Of a DNA stretch of 5,999 nt, positions 5,423 to 5,999 are shown piece by piece; the stretch's first letter is position 1, and every line of letters begins with the position of its first letter. A program made the position numbers and the translations under genes. The notes beneath the pieces are model-generated. The model worked only from the letters and a program-made list of their open reading frames with translations, searched no databases and was not told the origin of the DNA. Source of the stretch: a bacterium (lineage in GTDB: Bacteria; Armatimonadota; Zipacnadia; Zipacnadales; Zipacnadaceae); the NCBI GenBank assembly GCA_030607655.1, contig JAUWJN010000177.1, forward strand, positions 1 to 5,999. The letters run 5' to 3'.

Positions 5423-5999
5423 ATGGATAGCAATCCGACTGTCGTTTTCACTCAGCCGCGCCAGGTCGTCATCGAAGAACGCGAGGAGCCGACCGCGGCA
5501 AAAGGCGAACTGTTGATCAGGACCCGCGTCACTCTCATCAGCACCGGTACCGAACTCACCATCCTCAATGGTAAGTACCCCCCGGATTCTGCCTGGTCGC
5601 GCTATGGGAAGTTCCCCTTTGTGCCGGGATACGACAACATTGGGGAGGTCAGCGCGGTCGGACCGGAGGTCAGCGAGGACTGGGTCGGGCGGCGGGTCGC
5701 CACCCCCGGTCCCCACGCGCGGTTCGTCTGTATGCCAGCCGACTCTGCCCGCGTCATCCATCGTGACATCGCTGACGAACCCGCCGCTTTCTTCGCCATC
5801 GCGGAGATCGTGATGAACGGGGTGCGCCGGGGGCAGGTGCAGTGGGGCGAAGCCGTGGTCGTCTTTGGGCTAGGGCTTCTCGGCCACTTGACTGTGCGCT
5901 GCTGCCACCTGGCCGGGGCGCGACCGGTCTTTGCCGTAGACATCGCGGCCAGCCGGCTGCAGCGCCTGCCCCAGGACAGCATGATCGTCCCCGTCAACC
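5423..5999 (+). CDS. Medium-chain dehydrogenase/reductase, zinc-ligand-poor type (3' end off window)
   Basis: The first 192 codons are open to the right edge, covering the GroES-like catalytic domain and the start of the Rossmann fold. Members of this superfamily oxidise or reduce alcohols and sugars with NAD(P). The cofactor motif GLGLLG is at 149-154, after the strand AVVVF, and a likely ribose-binding acid follows in FAVDIAASRL. Where classic zinc alcohol dehydrogenases have a catalytic cysteine (CGSD or CHTD) this protein has ISTGTE (39-44), and the GHE histidine is replaced in PGYD (68-71). The four-cysteine structural zinc lobe is also absent. I recall this pattern in a BchC-like group often labelled zinc-binding dehydrogenase. 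The substrate is unknown. By hand count about 80% of its codons end in G or C (153 of 192), against about 65% in the first 96 ftsZ codons. It lies 45 bases after ftsZ. Confidence 0.88.
   Translation, partial: MDSNPTVVFTQPRQVVIEEREEPTAAKGELLIRTRVTLISTGTELTILNGKYPPDSAWSRYGKFPFVPGYDNIGEVSAVGPEVSEDWVGRRVATPGPHARFVCMPADSARVIHRDIADEPAAFFAIAEIVMNGVRRGQVQWGEAVVVFGLGLLGHLTVRCCHLAGARPVFAVDIAASRLQRLPQDSMIVPVN

Noticed and set aside
5384..5997. Minus-strand open frames of 125 and 131 codons opposite the dehydrogenase
   Set aside because: They are shadows of the high third-position GC in the true gene, which has a perfect ribosome site and recognisable motifs.

Overview
The window carries six protein-coding genes in two divergent blocks. 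No RNA genes, insertion sequences, CRISPR arrays or phage genes are visible. It looks like a conserved bacterial chromosomal region with moderately high GC. HrcA, GrpE and FtsZ are clearly bacterial. HrcA control and the DUF5693 membrane protein recall Firmicutes and other deep-branching lineages such as Armatimonadota. I cannot fix the phylum from the sequence alone, so that placement is a low-confidence inference.

Left block, minus strand, reading leftwards: a small single-domain MazG-type nucleotide pyrophosphohydrolase (2208 down to 1909), then a large multi-pass membrane protein of the DUF5693 family (from 1843 to beyond the left edge). The two are 65 bases apart in the same direction and may be co-transcribed.

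Right block, plus strand: hrcA (2370-3419), grpE (3523-4164), ftsZ (4274-5377) and the first 192 codons of a medium-chain dehydrogenase/reductase (from 5423 to beyond the right edge). The 161-base gap between mazG and hrcA holds a good sigma-70-type promoter for hrcA and a -10-like element for mazG. hrcA and grpE are the heat-shock repressor and the DnaK nucleotide-exchange factor. The usual next genes, dnaK and dnaJ, are missing here, and ftsZ follows with its own promoter-like sequence in the grpE-ftsZ gap. ftsZ also stands apart from the usual division and cell-wall cluster (no ftsA, ftsQ or mur genes beside it).

I see no evidence for a new defence, mobile or biosynthetic system. The points most worth a second look are the hrcA-grpE-ftsZ order, the absence of a recognisable CIRCE operator upstream of hrcA, a tiny ribosome-binding-site-equipped ORF in the ftsZ leader, a possibly leaderless mazG transcript, and the loss of the catalytic zinc ligands together with a shift in third-position GC in the terminal dehydrogenase.
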